Below are positions 62,544-64,000 of a stretch of DNA of 64,000 bases, one piece after another. A model generated the notes under the pieces. That model was not told the DNA's origin. It searched no databases and saw only the letters and a program-made list of their open reading frames with translations. Positions within the stretch are counted from its first letter, which is position 1. Every line of letters begins with the position of its first letter. The stretch lies in assembly GCF_030272615.1 (NCBI RefSeq), contig NC_081414.1:812795069-812859068 (forward strand). The letters are read 5' to 3'. The position numbers and the translations under genes are program-made. This DNA is from Cryptomeria japonica (Eukaryota > Streptophyta > Pinopsida > Cupressales > Cupressaceae).

Positions 62544-64000
62544 TGTAGACATCTAAAATTAATTAAATTGATATTTAATTAATTTAAGCATTTTCACATA
62601 ATTAATTAATTTAATTATGTTGATCTCTTTTCTCTTAAGGTTAATAAATTTTAATTTAAATAATCTTATTACTATAGTCTAATAATTAATTTATTAGAAA
62701 TTAATTATTTCCCTATTCTTCTAAAGTCATCCCAGTCATTATTTCTTCTAAATCTCTATTAGTTAATTAATTTTAATTAACTAAACTAATTATGTGATTC
62801 CTACAAATCATTTTTTCTAATCCTATCATGTAGCCTAATTGATCACTCCCTAACCCCACTTATCATTTCCTCCAATTTTAAATTCCTCCACTCATTATCT
62901 CTCCTCATGTCACATCCTCCTAAATTTCTCACTTTCACTTTGATCCCCCATCAACCCACCTAATCACTCTTCCTAATCATTTGCACACCCCTAATCACCT
63001 TGATTAGGATGGGTCAACTCTTTTCCATAAATAACTTTTCAATCTCATCTTCTAAACCTTAAATTATACCAACTTTGTCCCTACCAAGGAATGTCAAATC
63101 TTTGCACATTCGCATGCCCCTCTTCCCAAGGAATTTTTAATTTATTTTCTCATTTAGTCTTCCCACACAATCTTCTATTTTGAAATTGTTAATTCCTCCT
63201 TCCTTCCCCAAAGGAATTTTTTATTCCTTTTCTCTTCCCAATGTACTTGGGGAACTCTTCCCCCATGTACTTTTAGGGTGTGAAGACAAGAAATGTCTTT
63301 ATGGCATATCTCTTGGATCCCACACCTTGTCCTCTCAATCCTCTCCCACCTTCTTTCAATCCTAGCCCTCCATTTCAAATTGATCTTGGCCCTCCATTTT
63401 GGCCTCCTCCAATCTATAAATTGGAGTCTCCTCCCTTCACAATTCATCCACAACTTGAGTAACCTTATGCAGCTAATTTGAGCCTTGAAATTATCAATTG
63501 CACCCTTGCAATGCCCAATTCATGTTTCACATAAGCCAAATCCACGTTCGCAAGAGACACTGCATGTATGTTGAGATGTTGTCATTGATGGAAACTCATA
63601 TCAAATTTTGTATCTGCAACTCATAATTTATTCATTGCGGAAGGTTGATTGAAGATTGATTGAGTTTAGTAAGGTCCGGTGAGAAGAATAGTGTATCCAA
63701 TAGGATGTTTAGTTTTGGTTGGCAGATTATTTTGGTTGTGTATTTCACATTGTCGATTTCAGATAAGGTTTGCGGATGTGTAATATATCTCATTATAGGA
63801 TTGTGGCCTCTGGTGATGAGTTTTGTGCAGATAGAAGATCGAGTAGACTAGTTATTGGTATGAATAGTGTATATTAGTAGTAACGTGTGATAATTCATTT
63901 TACGGATCTTTCGGATCAATTTTGATAAATGTTTGTGTGTTTGAGGATGATGAGCCGACATGTGGGAAGTGCGTGGACATTTTTTTTTTGTCCGCATATG
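62544..64000 (+). repeat. Probable LTR of another retrotransposon, running off the window
   Basis: Begins TGTAGACATCTAAAATTAAT, a start type common for plant LTRs, right where the copia relic stops. The AT-rich first part is followed by a pyrimidine-rich region and a TATA box at 63415-63422 (CAATCTATAAATTGG). No second copy, primer site or LTR end lies inside the window, so this rests on the start sequence and layout. Open frames at 63175-63481 and 63660-63851 show no domain. Confidence 0.4.

Overview
The window is plant nuclear DNA, almost certainly from a seed plant with a large, repeat-filled genome. A gymnosperm or conifer is my best guess, but that is inference. The grounds are one intronless organellar PPR-DYW gene with conifer-like repeat wording, LTR retrotransposons with very long LTRs, long CT/GA tracts, and wide AT-rich spacers. 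I see no rRNA, tRNA, CRISPR or prokaryotic feature. The only credible host gene is the PPR-DYW gene at 51153-53456 (minus strand).

Layout. 1-2725: degenerate sequence, then a CT-rich / short-palindrome / GA-rich repeat block. 2726-10571: a complete non-autonomous LTR retrotransposon (GAGAT target duplication) with one intact 1146-codon gag-like ORF on the minus strand and no reverse transcriptase or integrase. 10572-16555: simple repeats, a Ty3/gypsy fragment, and two fold-back structures built from tandem units. 16556-44415: a giant Ogre/Tat-like Ty3/gypsy element on the plus strand with LTRs of about 6.4 kb, a tRNA-Arg-type primer site, and decayed gag, protease, an extra RNase H, reverse transcriptase, RNase H and integrase. 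Its reverse transcriptase is split by a second non-autonomous element at 26864-35241 (ATAGC duplication). 44416-51152: CT/GA repeats, AT-rich spacer, an 11-unit minisatellite, a 512-bp palindrome next to a tRNA-Met-type primer site, and a 104-bp tandem duplication. 51153-53456: the PPR gene. 53457-64000: AT-rich spacer, a LINE RNase H scrap, an unidentified decayed ORF cluster, a decayed Ty1/copia element on the minus strand, and what looks like the LTR of one more element running off the window.

The most unusual system is inside the giant element. Each 6.4-kb LTR carries a long ORF in its U3 part, upstream of a TATA box: about 210 codons, then about 899 codons in a -1 offset frame. Comparing the two LTR copies, each nonsense codon in the 2.7-kb part of the 3' copy is a sense codon in the 5' copy, and the two early ones in the 5' copy are sense in the 3' copy. 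The 2.7-kb frame was therefore open when the element inserted. A protein encoded in U3 is rare; MMTV is the textbook case.

The two non-autonomous elements have different coding regions but share the same primer site and the same polypurine tract boundary. They also share a GC-rich inverted-repeat module found several times in each. This suggests that one set of enzymes mobilised both. The PPR protein has lost the catalytic glutamate of its DYW deaminase motif (Ala at residue 701).
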